A stretch of DNA of 64,000 nt. Source: an uncultured Bacteroidales bacterium. Lineage in GTDB: Bacteria > Bacteroidota > Bacteroidia > Bacteroidales > UBA932. The position numbers were made by a program, and so were the translations under genes. Each line of letters opens with the position of its first letter. The stretch's first letter is position 1. The stretch lies in NCBI GenBank assembly GCA_900316955.1, contig ONEX01000003.1, positions 114,572 through 178,571 of the forward strand. Direction: 5' to 3'. The notes beneath the pieces are model-generated. The model saw only the letters and a program-made list of their open reading frames with translations, did not search any database and was not told the origin of the DNA. Of this stretch, positions 43,052 through 52,328 are shown one piece after another.

Positions 43052-46000
43052 CTAGAAGCCGCCGCGGAAACCGCCGCCCATCATGCCGCCACCCATGGGC
43101 ATGCCGCCGCCCATGCCGCCACGGCCGCCACGGCCGCCGCCCCAGCCACCACGACCGCCGCCGAAGCCGCCCATGCGGCCGTTGCGGCCACCGAAGGTGC
43201 CGAAGCGCCAGGTGAAGGAGAGGATGACGTAGCGACCGATGGAGAGGGAACGGGACTCGGAGTAGAGGTTCTCGTTCTGGGTCGTGCTCAGGTTCTTCCG
43301 CTGGCCCAGCATGTCATAGGCATTCAGGGCGATGGTCGCGGAATTGTAGATGATGGGCATCTGCAGGCCGGCGTTCCAGATCAGGCGGGAAGGCTGCTCG
43401 GTCTTGTAGCCGTTGTACCAGTTGTAGTTCGCGTCGGTGGTGAACGTCAGGCCGGTGTAACCGATGGTCCAGTTGATGGAACCGCCCACGGAGTTGTTCC
43501 AGGTCACGTTCTCGGTGTTGCTGGTGGTCTTCACGCTGTACCAGGGCTTGTTGAAGCGGGTGCCGCCGTTCACGCGGAACTCGAAGTTGTCGCTCCGGTA
43601 GTTCAGGTTCAGGCGCTCCATCACGCTCAGGGTCCGGGTGCTGTTGACGATGAAGTCCGCGTCGTTGTTCAGGTCGGGATGGACCGTGTGGAACTTCTCG
43701 TAATCGAAATCGTCCATGGTATCATTCCAGAACTCCTTCGTATTCAGCGTCGTGTTGCCCACATAGCTGGTAGTCATCGAGTAGTTGACGTTGGCGTTGT
43801 TGGAGATGGAGAAATTGGACTTCGCGATCGGGGCGTTGACCATGATCCGGACGCCGCCGTTGTAGGTGTTCTTGCCGTTCACCGGGAAGGAATACCGGCG
43901 GTTGTTCTCGTTCCAGGTCGCATTCACGATCGGGTTCTGGTTCATGCCGCCCTGCAGGTTCAGGCGGGCGGTGAAGAAGGTGGCGCGGTTGGAATACTCC
44001 AGCTCGACCCGGCCGTTATGGTTGAAATACGGCTGCAGGTACGGGTTACCGAGCGTCATGGACGTCGGGTCGGAGTTGTCCAGGACCGGCATCAACTGGT
44101 TGGTGGAAGGCTGGCCGCTCCGGCCGTTGTAGTTGATGCGGATGTTCGCGTTGTCGTTGAAGTCGTAGAACAGCATCGCGCGGGGGGCCCAGTTCAGGGT
44201 CTTGTTGTCATAGACCTTGCCGTTGGTCTCGTTGTGCTGGTTCTGCGGGTTCGCGGTGATACCCAGCTGGGCTCGGACGTCGCCTTCCTGGTACATGAAC
44301 GCGAGACCGGCGCTCTGGTTGATGTTGCGGTTCAGGATCTTGTTGGAGAAGGCGTCGTCATAATCGCCGTCGCCCAGGTACTTCATCGTGCGGGCGGCGA
44401 TGTCGTAATCGTAGGAGCCCATCGAGTTGAAGAGGCTGTTGTAGACGTCCTTGTTGGAGTTGGACTGGCTGTAGTTATACTGGTAGCTGCCTTCCACGTA
44501 GAAACCGCCGCCGAGCGGCTCCGTATACACGAGGCGGGCGCCCGCGTTCTGCGTGCGGGAGGCCTGGTCCACGCGCTGGTTCACCAGGGCCGTGCCGGGA
44601 TTGAACCCGCTGACCGTGTTGGTGACCGACTGGTTGTAGCCGTCGGAATGGTTGTTCGAGAGGGTCCAGTTCAAGTTCACGGACAGGGTACGTCCGGGCA
44701 TGCCCAGGCGCTGGCGGAACAGGAGGAAACCGTTGGCCGACCAGTTGCTGTTCAGGCCGTAGTTGGTGGAGAAACCGTCGGTCGCCTTCACCGCCTCATC
44801 CGACCCCTTGTTCTGTCTCCAGGTGTCGAAGACCTGGGTCTGGTTGTAACCGCCCTGGCTGTAGTTGAACTGCGGCTGGAACAGGATGGAGGTGTTGTCG
44901 GAGAACTTGTGGTCGATACGGACACCCACCCGGTGGCCGTTGTTGCGCTGATAGCTCGTGTTCTGGGTCTCCTGGATCTGGGTCCAGTCGGCATAGTAGT
45001 TTTCCTGGTAGCTGTCCTGCATGGACTCGGTGTTGGAACCGCTGTACATGTAGTTGCCGGAGAATTCCATCCGGTTGTCCAGCAGGTCCGCCGCCGCATT
45101 GACACCGCCCATCCAGGAGGTGGTGATGCCGCCGCCGAAGCCGCCCATACCGCCGCCGAAGCCGCCCATGCCGCGGCCGCCGCCCATCATCTGGCCCATC
45201 ATGTTGCCGCCCATGTTGGTGAAGCCCATGCCGCCGGCGCCGTTGTTGCCGTTGGCGATGATGCTGATCTGGTTGCTGTCGGTGAAGCGGCCGATCATGC
45301 CGTTGCCGTTGAAGCGCCAGTCGTTCATGTCGTTCTCCTTGGAGGGGATGTCGTGGCCGACGCCGCCGGTGACGTTGCCGAAGACACCGTTCATCATGCT
45401 CTTCTGCACGGAGAGGTCGATGATGGTCTCGTCGTTGCCGTCGTCGATGCCGGTGAACTCGGCCTGCTCGGACTTCTTCTTCACGACCTTGACCTTCTCG
45501 ATCATCTTCGCAGGAAGGTTCTGGGAAGCGATGGAGGGATCGTCCAGGAAGAAGGTCTTGCCGTCGATGGTGATCTTCGTGATGGTCTCGCCGTTCGCGG
45601 TGATGGAACCGTTGTCATCGACCTCGATGCCCGGGAGCTTCTTGAGGAGGTTGATGAGCATGTCGGTATCCGTGGTCTTGAACGAGGAAGCGTTGTACTC
45701 GACCGTATCCTTCTTGATGATGATCGGGTTGCCGGTCGCGGTCACGGAAGCGGCGTCCAGCACCCGCTGGTCCAGCTCCATCTTCACCACCCCGAGGTCA
45801 GTCGCCTCCTTGGTGACTTCCACGGCCTTCTCATAGGACTTGTAGCCCATGATTTCGGCCTTGAAAGTGTACTTGCCCACCTTGACTTTCTCGATGGTAC
45901 CCTTACCATTGTTGTCGGTCAGCGAATACTTGGCGCTCCCTTTTTCGGGGGTGAGGGACACGGTGGCGAAGCCGATCGGCTCGTCATTCGACGCATCCTG

Positions 46001-46090
46001 AAGTTTCACAGTGACGTTCACGTTCTGGGCCATCATCGCCACCGAAGCGAACAGGCTGACCAGCAAAAGCAGAATCCTTCTTGTTGACAT
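43052..46090 (-). CDS. Outer-membrane beta-barrel protein of TonB-receptor type, Gly/Met-rich
   Basis: 1012 residues from 46090 (MSTRRI). Signal peptide ends near MMAQ; carboxypeptidase-regulatory-like domain (about 23-105, 'VNVTVKLQDASNDEPIGFAT'), plug-like region (about 125-240, 'LLKKLPGIEVDDNGSI', 'ITIDGKTFFLDDP'), then a barrel. Two low-complexity stretches stand out: residues about 281-321 and the last 50 residues, made mainly of Gly, Met, Arg and Phe. No SusD partner is adjacent, so substrate is unknown. The barrel resembles the outer-membrane family OMP_b-brl_3 rather than SusC. Confidence 0.85.
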   Translation of the reverse strand: MSTRRILLLLVSLFASVAMMAQNVNVTVKLQDASNDEPIGFATVSLTPEKGSAKYSLTDNNGKGTIEKVKVGKYTFKAEIMGYKSYEKAVEVTKEATDLGVVKMELDQRVLDAASVTATGNPIIIKKDTVEYNASSFKTTDTDMLINLLKKLPGIEVDDNGSITANGETITKITIDGKTFFLDDPSIASQNLPAKMIEKVKVVKKKSEQAEFTGIDDGNDETIIDLSVQKSMMNGVFGNVTGGVGHDIPSKENDMNDWRFNGNGMIGRFTDSNQISIIANGNNGAGGMGFTNMGGNMMGQMMGGGRGMGGFGGGMGGFGGGITTSWMGGVNAAADLLDNRMEFSGNYMYSGSNTESMQDSYQENYYADWTQIQETQNTSYQRNNGHRVGVRIDHKFSDNTSILFQPQFNYSQGGYNQTQVFDTWRQNKGSDEAVKATDGFSTNYGLNSNWSANGFLLFRQRLGMPGRTLSVNLNWTLSNNHSDGYNQSVTNTVSGFNPGTALVNQRVDQASRTQNAGARLVYTEPLGGGFYVEGSYQYNYSQSNSNKDVYNSLFNSMGSYDYDIAARTMKYLGDGDYDDAFSNKILNRNINQSAGLAFMYQEGDVRAQLGITANPQNQHNETNGKVYDNKTLNWAPRAMLFYDFNDNANIRINYNGRSGQPSTNQLMPVLDNSDPTSMTLGNPYLQPYFNHNGRVELEYSNRATFFTARLNLQGGMNQNPIVNATWNENNRRYSFPVNGKNTYNGGVRIMVNAPIAKSNFSISNNANVNYSMTTSYVGNTTLNTKEFWNDTMDDFDYEKFHTVHPDLNNDADFIVNSTRTLSVMERLNLNYRSDNFEFRVNGGTRFNKPWYSVKTTSNTENVTWNNSVGGSINWTIGYTGLTFTTDANYNWYNGYKTEQPSRLIWNAGLQMPIIYNSATIALNAYDMLGQRKNLSTTQNENLYSESRSLSIGRYVILSFTWRFGTFGGRNGRMGGFGGGRGGWGGGRGGRGGMGGGMPMGGGMMGGGFRGGF

Positions 46091-46186
46091 AAAAAAACAC
46101 AATTCGCCCATTCTACGGGCCGTACAATGCAGTTAGACGCCTCACGCCTGCGAGGGTTTAACCGCCTGATGCAAAATTTTTAAAAA

Positions 46187-46744
46187 TTATTTGATCCGGT
46201 CGGGATGGTCCTTCAGGAACTGCTCCCAGCCGCCTTTCCCTTTGACGGAAGAGATCGGATTCGAAGTTTCATAGTGATGGCATAGGGCGATGGCGAGGGC
46301 GTCCGTCGCATCCAGATGCTCGGCGGCTAACCTCACGCCGAGGGTCTTTTCCAGCATCAGCTGGACCTGCTCCTTGGAGGCTGCACCGTTGCCGACGATG
46401 GCCTCCTTGGCCTTGCGGGGCGCGTACTCCGTCACGGAGGCGACCCCCGCTTCGAGGGCGGCGATGATCGCGGCCCCCTGTGCGCGGCCGAGTTTCAGCA
46501 CGACCTGCGCGTTCTTGCCGTAGAACGGCGATTCAATGGCGAGCTCGTCCGGATGGTAGGACTTGCACACCTGGGAAATGCAGTCGAAGATGGCCTGCAG
46601 TTTCGTGTAGGCGTCCTTTTCCTCCCTCAGGTCCAGGATGCCCATATCCACGTACTCGGCCTTTTTGCCTACGGCACGGACAACCCCGAAACCCAGCAGC
46701 TGGGTTCCGGGGTCGATGCCGAGTATGATGCGCGGCTTATCCAA
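46187..46744 (-). CDS. ruvC: Crossover junction endodeoxyribonuclease RuvC
   Basis: Holliday junction resolvase, 185 residues. The acidic catalytic set is visible: Asp in 'LGIDPGTQLLGFG', Glu in 'LAIESPFYG', and the C-terminal 'HLDATDALAIALCHH'. 'NAQVVLKLGRAQGA' is also characteristic. Its start overlaps the serS stop by 8 nt, so the two genes are co-transcribed. Confidence 0.95.
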   Translation of the reverse strand: MDKPRIILGIDPGTQLLGFGVVRAVGKKAEYVDMGILDLREEKDAYTKLQAIFDCISQVCKSYHPDELAIESPFYGKNAQVVLKLGRAQGAAIIAALEAGVASVTEYAPRKAKEAIVGNGAASKEQVQLMLEKTLGVRLAAEHLDATDALAIALCHHYETSNPISSVKGKGGWEQFLKDHPDRIK

Positions 46745-48008
46745 TGCGGTCGAAGCCGGTGTAGGGACGGAGGACTTCCGGAATCTCGATGTAACCGTCC
46801 TTCTGGTTGTCTTCCAGCAGCGCGGCGACGACTCTCGGGAGCGCCAGCGAGCTGCCGTTCAGGGTGTGCACGAGCTGGGTCTTGCCATTCTCGTCCTTGT
46901 AGCGGCACTTCAGGCGGTTCGCCTGGTAGCTCTCGAAGTTGGAGACGGAAGAGATCTCGAGCCAGCGGCCCTGGGCGGCGGACCAGAGTTCGAAGTCGTA
47001 GGTGATGGCGGAGGTGAAGCTCAAATCGCCGCCGCACAGGCGGAGGATCCGGTAGCGGAGGCCGAGGTCCTGGACGAGTTTCTCCACGTGGGCGATCATC
47101 TCGTCAAGGGCGGCGTAGCTGTTCTCGGGCTTCTCGATGCGCACGATCTCCACCTTGTCGAACTGGTGCAGGCGGTTCAGGCCGCGCACGTCCTTGCCGT
47201 AGGAACCGGCCTCACGGCGGAAGCAGGGCGTGTAGGCCGTGAGCTTCTGCGGGAACTGGTCGGCGCCGAGGATGACGTCGCGGAAGATGTTCGTCACGGG
47301 GACTTCGGCGGTCGGGACCATGTAGAAGTCATCCACGGTGGCGTGGTACATCTGGCCTTCCTTGTCGGGAAGCTGGCCGGTACCGAAGCCGGAGGCGGCG
47401 TTGACCATCACCGGAGGTTCCACCTCCTGGTAGCCCGCGGCGGTGTTGCGGTCCAGGAAGAAGTTGATCAGGGCGCGCTGGAGCTTGGCTCCCTTGCCCT
47501 TGTACACCGGGAAACCGGCGCCGGTGATCTTCACGCCGAGGTCGAAGTCGATGATGTCGTATTTCTTGGCGAGCTCCCAGTGCGGGAGGGCGTTCTCGGG
47601 GAGCACGGGCTCCTCGCCGCCCATCTTCACGACCAGGTTGTCCTCCGCGCCCTTTCCTTCGGGAACGAGGTCGCAGGGGATGTTCGGCAGGAGGACGAGC
47701 TGGGCCTGGAGCTCGGTGTTGTTGTCGTCGGCCTGCTTGAGGAGGTCGTTGGAACGGGCCTTGAGGGCGGCGACCTCGGCCTTGGCGGCCTCGGCCTCAG
47801 CCTTCTTGCCCTGCTTCATCAGGGCGCCGATTTCGGCCGCGGCCTTCTTCTGCTGGGAGAGAAGGGCGTCGGACTCGGTCTGGAGGGCCTTGCGGTTGTC
47901 GTCCAGGGCGATCACCTTTTCCACGATCGCGCGGGCGTCGAAATTCTTGACGGCGAGTTTCCGGATCACGTATTCGGGATCGTCGCGGAGCAGTTTGAGA
48001 GTAAGCAT
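46737..48008 (-). CDS. serS: Seryl-tRNA synthetase
   Basis: Charges tRNA-Ser, 423 residues. N-terminal coiled-coil arm (about 30-105) and class II catalytic core with motif 2 ('TPCFRREAGSYGKDVRGLNR') and motif 3 ('NGSSLALPRVVAALLEDNQ'), plus 'EISSVSNFESYQANRLKCRY'. The gene follows rpmA after a hairpin and leads into ruvC. Confidence 0.97.
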   Translation of the reverse strand: MLTLKLLRDDPEYVIRKLAVKNFDARAIVEKVIALDDNRKALQTESDALLSQQKKAAAEIGALMKQGKKAEAEAAKAEVAALKARSNDLLKQADDNNTELQAQLVLLPNIPCDLVPEGKGAEDNLVVKMGGEEPVLPENALPHWELAKKYDIIDFDLGVKITGAGFPVYKGKGAKLQRALINFFLDRNTAAGYQEVEPPVMVNAASGFGTGQLPDKEGQMYHATVDDFYMVPTAEVPVTNIFRDVILGADQFPQKLTAYTPCFRREAGSYGKDVRGLNRLHQFDKVEIVRIEKPENSYAALDEMIAHVEKLVQDLGLRYRILRLCGGDLSFTSAITYDFELWSAAQGRWLEISSVSNFESYQANRLKCRYKDENGKTQLVHTLNGSSLALPRVVAALLEDNQKDGYIEIPEVLRPYTGFDRIG

Positions 48009-48025
48009 AGTTTATAAATGACAAA

Positions 48026-48059
48026 GGAGGACTGCACCGGGATGCGGCACAAGTCCTCC
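48026..48059 (-). terminator. Hairpin between rpmA and serS
   Basis: 8-bp GGAGGACT/AGTCCTCC stem 26 nt after the rpmA stop. The minus-strand tail TTTGTCATTT is only moderately T-rich, so it may terminate or attenuate between rplU-rpmA and serS-ruvC. Confidence 0.6.
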
Positions 48060-48084
48060 AATTAAAAATCTGTGTCCTCCGGGA

Positions 48085-48345
48085 TTAGTTCTCGAGGGGG
48101 AGAACGGAAACGTAGGACTTGTCGTCACGCTTGCGGGTGAACTTGACCGTACCGTCCACGAGGGCGTAGAGGGTGTGGTCCTTGCCCATACCGACGTTCA
48201 GGCCGGGATTGTGGGCGGTGCCGCGCTGACGCACGATGATGTTGCCGGCTTTCACGACTTCCTCACCGAACTTCTTGATGCCGAGTCGCTTGGAATGGGA
48301 CTCACGACCGTTCTTGGAACTGGACTGACCTTTTTTGTGTGCCAT
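48085..48345 (-). CDS. rpmA: 50S ribosomal protein L27
   Basis: 86 residues. '[20 protein letters not shown]' start and '[14 protein letters not shown]' are diagnostic of L27. There is no N-terminal extension needing proteolytic removal as in Firmicutes. Follows rplU by 17 nt in the usual order. Confidence 0.97.
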   Translation of the reverse strand: MAHKKGQSSSKNGRESHSKRLGIKKFGEEVVKAGNIIVRQRGTAHNPGLNVGMGKDHTLYALVDGTVKFTRKRDDKSYVSVLPLEN

Positions 48346-48362
48346 AGTTGATTCCTCCTGAA

Positions 48363-48674
48363 TTAAGCGATAGCGTCAATGTGGATCTTGGTGAGCTTCT
48401 GGCGGTGGCCGTTCAGCGTCTGGAATCCCTTACGACGGATCTTCTTGAAAACAAGCACTTTCTTCGCCTTGGCGTCGTCATCGACGACGGTGGCCTTGAC
48501 GACCGCGCCTTCCACATACGGAGTTCCGACCTTGACGGCGCCGGCCTCGTCGATGAGGAGCACCTTGTCGAACTCGACAGACTCACCGTTGTGAGCCGCG
48601 AGGCGGTTCACAAAGATGTCCATTCCAGCTTCTACCTTGAACTGCTGGCTTGCAATGTCAACGATTGCGTACAT
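48363..48674 (-). CDS. rplU: 50S ribosomal protein L21
   Basis: 103 residues from 48674 (MYAIVDI), the universal L21 start; longer in-frame starts belong to the leader. '[17 protein letters not shown]' and '[17 protein letters not shown]' fit the family. The leader from the promoter near 48769 is about 90 nt and contains GGCAC/GTGCC-type hairpins, which may serve ribosomal-protein feedback. Confidence 0.95.
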   Translation of the reverse strand: MYAIVDIASQQFKVEAGMDIFVNRLAAHNGESVEFDKVLLIDEAGAVKVGTPYVEGAVVKATVVDDDAKAKKVLVFKKIRRKGFQTLNGHRQKLTKIHIDAIA

Positions 48675-48768
48675 TATCAAAAACTTTGTTAGAGTTTCGG
48701 ACCGTAAGCGGACGGGCACCGTGCCTGTCTCTTCTGGAGCTCATCGGCCATTTCATAAAATTGGACGG

Positions 48769-48799
48769 CAAAGATACGGATTTTTCCGTCAATTGCAAA
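48769..48799 (-). promoter_or_regulatory. Promoter of rplU-rpmA
   Basis: Minus strand TTTG (48796-48799), 19 nt, TATCTTTG (48769-48776). It is back to back with the plus-strand promoter at 48804-48835. Confidence 0.75.
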
Positions 48800-48803
48800 A
48801 CTT

Positions 48804-48835
48804 TTTGTCCCTTTCATTTTTTTTTGCGAATTTTG
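48804..48835 (+). promoter_or_regulatory. Promoter of the EF-hand membrane protein gene
   Basis: TTTG (48804-48807), 20 nt, GAATTTTG (48828-48835), one mismatch to the -7 consensus; leader about 25 nt to 48865. Confidence 0.55.
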
Positions 48836-48864
48836 TTTAATCGGAAACATCTAAACACACTGAT

Positions 48865-51081
48865 ATGGACAAGTACAACTGGACCTTCACCTCGGTCGGC
48901 GGGACCGTCCGGGTGAAAATCACCTCCGGGGCCGACATCGCCCACCTGGGCGAGCTGGACCGCAAGCTGTGGACCGTTCTCAGCTGCCCGGCCAAGAACC
49001 TGGAATTCGACCAGAAAACCCTCGAGCTCATCGACGTGGACCACGACGGGAACATCCGCGTGGACGAGGTCATCGCCACCGCCCAGTGGCTCACCACGGT
49101 CCTGAAGGACCACGACCTGCTCCTCACCCGCGGCACCGAAATCCCCTTCGCCGCCTTCAACGAGGAGAATCCGGAAGGCGCGAAGCTCCTCGCCTCGGCG
49201 AAGCAGATCCTCGCGAACCTCAAGCTCGAAAAGGACTCCATCGCCCTCGAGGACACGGCCGACATGACGAAGATCTTCGCCGACACGAAGTTCAACGGCG
49301 ACGGCGTCATCACCCCCGCCAGCGCGGATGACGAGAAGCTCGCCGCGCTCATCACCACGATCGCCGAGAAGATCGGCAAGGCCGCGGACCGCAGCGGCGC
49401 CGACGGCGTCACCGCGGACCACATCGAGGCCTTCTACACCGCCCTCGCGGACTACGCGGCCTGGCAGGCGGCCGGCACGAAGGAGGTCTTCCCCTTCGGG
49501 GACAAGACCGCCGACGCCCTCGCCGCCGTCGATGCGCTGAAGGACAAGGTCGCAGACTTCTTCATGCGCTGCAAGCTCATCGGGTTCGACCAGGCCATCG
49601 CCCCGGCCGTGGACGTCTCCGTCGACAAGATCGGCGCCATCGAAGGTAACCTGGCCGACGCCGGCTCGGCGATCGCCGAAGAGCCGCTGGCCAAGCCCGT
49701 CGCAGACGGCGTCCTCCCGCTGGATGCCGTGAATCCTGCCTGGAAGGCCGCCGTAGAGGCCATGCGCGCCCTCGTGCTGGACGCCGACAAGAAGACCCTC
49801 ACCGAGGCCGAATGGGCCGACATCTGCGGCAAGTTCGCCCCCTACACCGCCTGGATGGGCGAAAAGAAGGGCGCCGAGGTCGAAGCCCTGGGCATCGACG
49901 ATGTCAAGGCCCTCCTGAAGGCGGACCAGAAGGAGGCCCTCCTGAAGCTCGTCGAGGCCGACAAGGCCCTCGAAGAGGAGGCCCTCTCCATCGAGGCCGT
50001 GGACAAGCTCCTCCGCCTGTTCCACAACTTCTACGATTTCCTGAACAACTACGTGGTGTTCGCGGACTTCTACGATCCCGACCGGAAGGCCATCTTCCAG
50101 GCCGGCCGCCTGTACATCGACCAGCGTTCCACGGACCTGTGCGTCCGCGTGGACGGCCCGCATCCGGAAATCTCCTCCCTCAGCGGCATGTACATCCTTT
50201 ACTGCGCATGCAAGAGCGACAAGATGGGGAAGACGATGAACATCGCCGCCGTCCTCACCGACGGGGACACGGACGACCTCCGTCCCGGCAAGAACGCCGT
50301 GTTCTACGACCGCGACGGCAACGACTGGAGCGCCGTCGTCACGAGCATCGTGGAGAACCCGCTCAGCCTCCGCCAGGCCTTCTGGGCCCCGTACAAGAAG
50401 GCGGGCCGCTGGATCAACGACAAGGTGAACAAGTTCGCCGCCGACAAGAACGCCAAGGGCGAAGGCACCCTGTCCACCATCACGGAGAAAGCCACCGACA
50501 AGCCGGCCGCCGGCGCGGACGCCGCGCAGAAGGCCGCCCCGTTCGACGTGAGCAAGTTCGCCATCATCACCATCGCCATCAGCGCCGTGCTCGGCGTCTT
50601 CGCCGCGATCGTTTCCGTCGTCAAGGGCCTGACCTGGTGGCAGTGGCTCGTCCTGATCGCCGCCCTGATGCTCATCATCTCCCTGCCGTCGGTGTTCATC
50701 GCCTGGCGGAAGCTCCGCAAGCGCGACCTGGGTCCCGTCCTCAACGCCAACGGATGGGCCATCAACGCCGCTTCCTATGTCCGCGGCAAGTTCGCCAAGA
50801 ACATGACCGAGGTCGCCAAGTTCCCGAAGCTCACCGCCGTGGATCCCGTCGCCCGCCGCAAGGCCGCCTGGCGCAAGTTCTGGTGGTGGTTCTTCGTGAT
50901 CCTGCTCGCCGCCTTCTTCTTCCTGTTCTTCACGAACCGCCTCGCCAAATACGGCGTCCCCTTCCACAAGGAGAAGCCTGTGGAAGAGGAAGCAGTCGAT
51001 GAATGCTGTGACGCCCCGGCGGCAGAGCCTACGCTCGAAGAGGTCGTCGAAGCGACCGCCGAGCCGGCGCCGGCCGAGTAA
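48865..51081 (+). CDS. Uncharacterised EF-hand membrane protein
   Basis: 738 residues, no signal peptide. A canonical 12-residue EF-hand loop lies at 57-68 (Asp57, Asp59, Asp61, Gly62, Ile64, Glu68 in 'DVDHDGNIRVDE'); a degenerate second loop is near 142-153 ('FNGDGVIT'). The middle is helix-rich and acidic. Hydrophobic helices follow an Ala/Lys-rich linker at about 570-590, 598-617 and 680-700, with an acidic Ala/Glu-rich C-terminal tail. I do not recognise a named family; the large N-terminal part is probably cytoplasmic and Ca-responsive, which is inference. Its stop abuts the stop of the convergent glycosyltransferase. Confidence 0.8.
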   Translation: MDKYNWTFTSVGGTVRVKITSGADIAHLGELDRKLWTVLSCPAKNLEFDQKTLELIDVDHDGNIRVDEVIATAQWLTTVLKDHDLLLTRGTEIPFAAFNEENPEGAKLLASAKQILANLKLEKDSIALEDTADMTKIFADTKFNGDGVITPASADDEKLAALITTIAEKIGKAADRSGADGVTADHIEAFYTALADYAAWQAAGTKEVFPFGDKTADALAAVDALKDKVADFFMRCKLIGFDQAIAPAVDVSVDKIGAIEGNLADAGSAIAEEPLAKPVADGVLPLDAVNPAWKAAVEAMRALVLDADKKTLTEAEWADICGKFAPYTAWMGEKKGAEVEALGIDDVKALLKADQKEALLKLVEADKALEEEALSIEAVDKLLRLFHNFYDFLNNYVVFADFYDPDRKAIFQAGRLYIDQRSTDLCVRVDGPHPEISSLSGMYILYCACKSDKMGKTMNIAAVLTDGDTDDLRPGKNAVFYDRDGNDWSAVVTSIVENPLSLRQAFWAPYKKAGRWINDKVNKFAADKNAKGEGTLSTITEKATDKPAAGADAAQKAAPFDVSKFAIITIAISAVLGVFAAIVSVVKGLTWWQWLVLIAALMLIISLPSVFIAWRKLRKRDLGPVLNANGWAINAASYVRGKFAKNMTEVAKFPKLTAVDPVARRKAAWRKFWWWFFVILLAAFFFLFFTNRLAKYGVPFHKEKPVEEEAVDECCDAPAAEPTLEEVVEATAEPAPAE

Positions 51082-52251
51082 TTATCCCAGCGGCAGCATC
51101 TTTTTCCGGGCGATCAGCCTGTTGTAACGGTCCAGGACCTCCCCTACCACGTCCTCCCAGGAGCGGACGATGGTTCGGGAGGCCTGAACGCCTATACGGT
51201 GCACGCGCTCCGGATCGTGGATGAGTTCGCGGAGCTTGGCGGCAAAGACGTCCAGGTCGTTCGGGATGAGGAAGCCGTTCTCGCCGTCCTTGAGGATGGT
51301 GGCGGCGGTGGAACCTTCCACCATGACAGAAGGCGTGTTCAGCGCCGCGGCCTCGCGGACCACGAGCGGCGCATTGTCGTACAGCGACGGGAACAGGAAG
51401 AGGTCCGCCGCCGCGTAGTACTTGACGATATCGGCCCTTTCCGTGAGCATGCCCACGAAAGTGACCTGGCGGTCCAGGCCCTTCTCGGCGACGAGGTCCT
51501 TCATCGCATCGGCCGCATAGCCGGTGCCCACGAAGTACATCCGGAACGGGACGTCCTTGATCTTCTCGAGGGCGTCGATGACGAAGCGGGGGTTCTTCTC
51601 CCAGATGTGCTGGCCCACGAACAGGAACACGAACTCGTCCGGGCCGATGCCGAGGTCCTTGCGCGCATCGGCGAAAAAGGCCTCGGGATAGTCCGCAACG
51701 AGGTCGCTGCCGTTGTCCACGACCTCCACGGGGCCCTTGAAACCATACTCCCGGATCACATCCTCCACGGAGGCCTGCGGGACCCAGACCTCGTCGGCCC
51801 GGTCATAAAAGTCGATGATGCGCTTGACAATCTGGTTCACGACGAACTTCGACTTGATCACGCGAGAGAAGTCGTCGCGATACTTGGAATGGAAGGTCGC
51901 CACCATCGGGATGTTGCGGAGCTTGGCGACGTGCGCCGCCGCCAGGCCCGACGTGAAGGGGCTGTGCGCGTGGACGATCTTGAAGGGGCGGTTCACGATC
52001 TTCTTCAGGAAGGCCGGGTCAATCTCCGCGAGGCCCGTCACGTAGGGCTTGCGGAAAGGGACCGGGACGGAGAAGTACGGAAGCACCTCATATTCGTAGA
52101 CACTGTAATCCGCGCCCGGAACATTGGGGGTGATGACGGACACGCCGCCCACTTTCTTCTGCATCCAGTATGCATAGTTCTGGACACATACGGCCACGCC
52201 GTCCATCACGGGCGGGAAGCAATCGTTGAACAGACCGATATTCGATTCCAT
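51082..52251 (-). CDS. GT4-family glycosyltransferase
   Basis: 389 residues, GT-B fold. N-terminal 'GLFNDCFPPVMDGVAVCVQN' and 'KIVHAHSPFTSGLAAAHVAK', C-terminal donor-binding 'FLFVGQHIWEKNPRFVIDAL' and 'LFPSLYDNAPLVVREAAAL' follow the GT4 pattern, in which the last contains the conserved Glu. It resembles enzymes adding alpha-mannosyl or glucosyl units to lipids or surface glycans. Acceptor is not deducible. It stands alone between two plus-strand genes. Confidence 0.88.
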   Translation of the reverse strand: MESNIGLFNDCFPPVMDGVAVCVQNYAYWMQKKVGGVSVITPNVPGADYSVYEYEVLPYFSVPVPFRKPYVTGLAEIDPAFLKKIVNRPFKIVHAHSPFTSGLAAAHVAKLRNIPMVATFHSKYRDDFSRVIKSKFVVNQIVKRIIDFYDRADEVWVPQASVEDVIREYGFKGPVEVVDNGSDLVADYPEAFFADARKDLGIGPDEFVFLFVGQHIWEKNPRFVIDALEKIKDVPFRMYFVGTGYAADAMKDLVAEKGLDRQVTFVGMLTERADIVKYYAAADLFLFPSLYDNAPLVVREAAALNTPSVMVEGSTAATILKDGENGFLIPNDLDVFAAKLRELIHDPERVHRIGVQASRTIVRSWEDVVGEVLDRYNRLIARKKMLPLG

Positions 52252-52298
52252 AGTCGAAGTCTTCTTTGGTTTTGCAGCGCGAAGATACGATTTTTTCT

Positions 52299-52306
52299 TA
52301 TATTTG
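52299..52306 (+). promoter_or_regulatory. -7 element (TATATTTG) for the YqeY-like gene
   Basis: TATATTTG 22 nt before the ATG at 52329; it supports that start over an upstream in-frame Met at 52266. Confidence 0.55.
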
Positions 52307-52328
52307 TGTACTTAAAAACGTAAACCCA

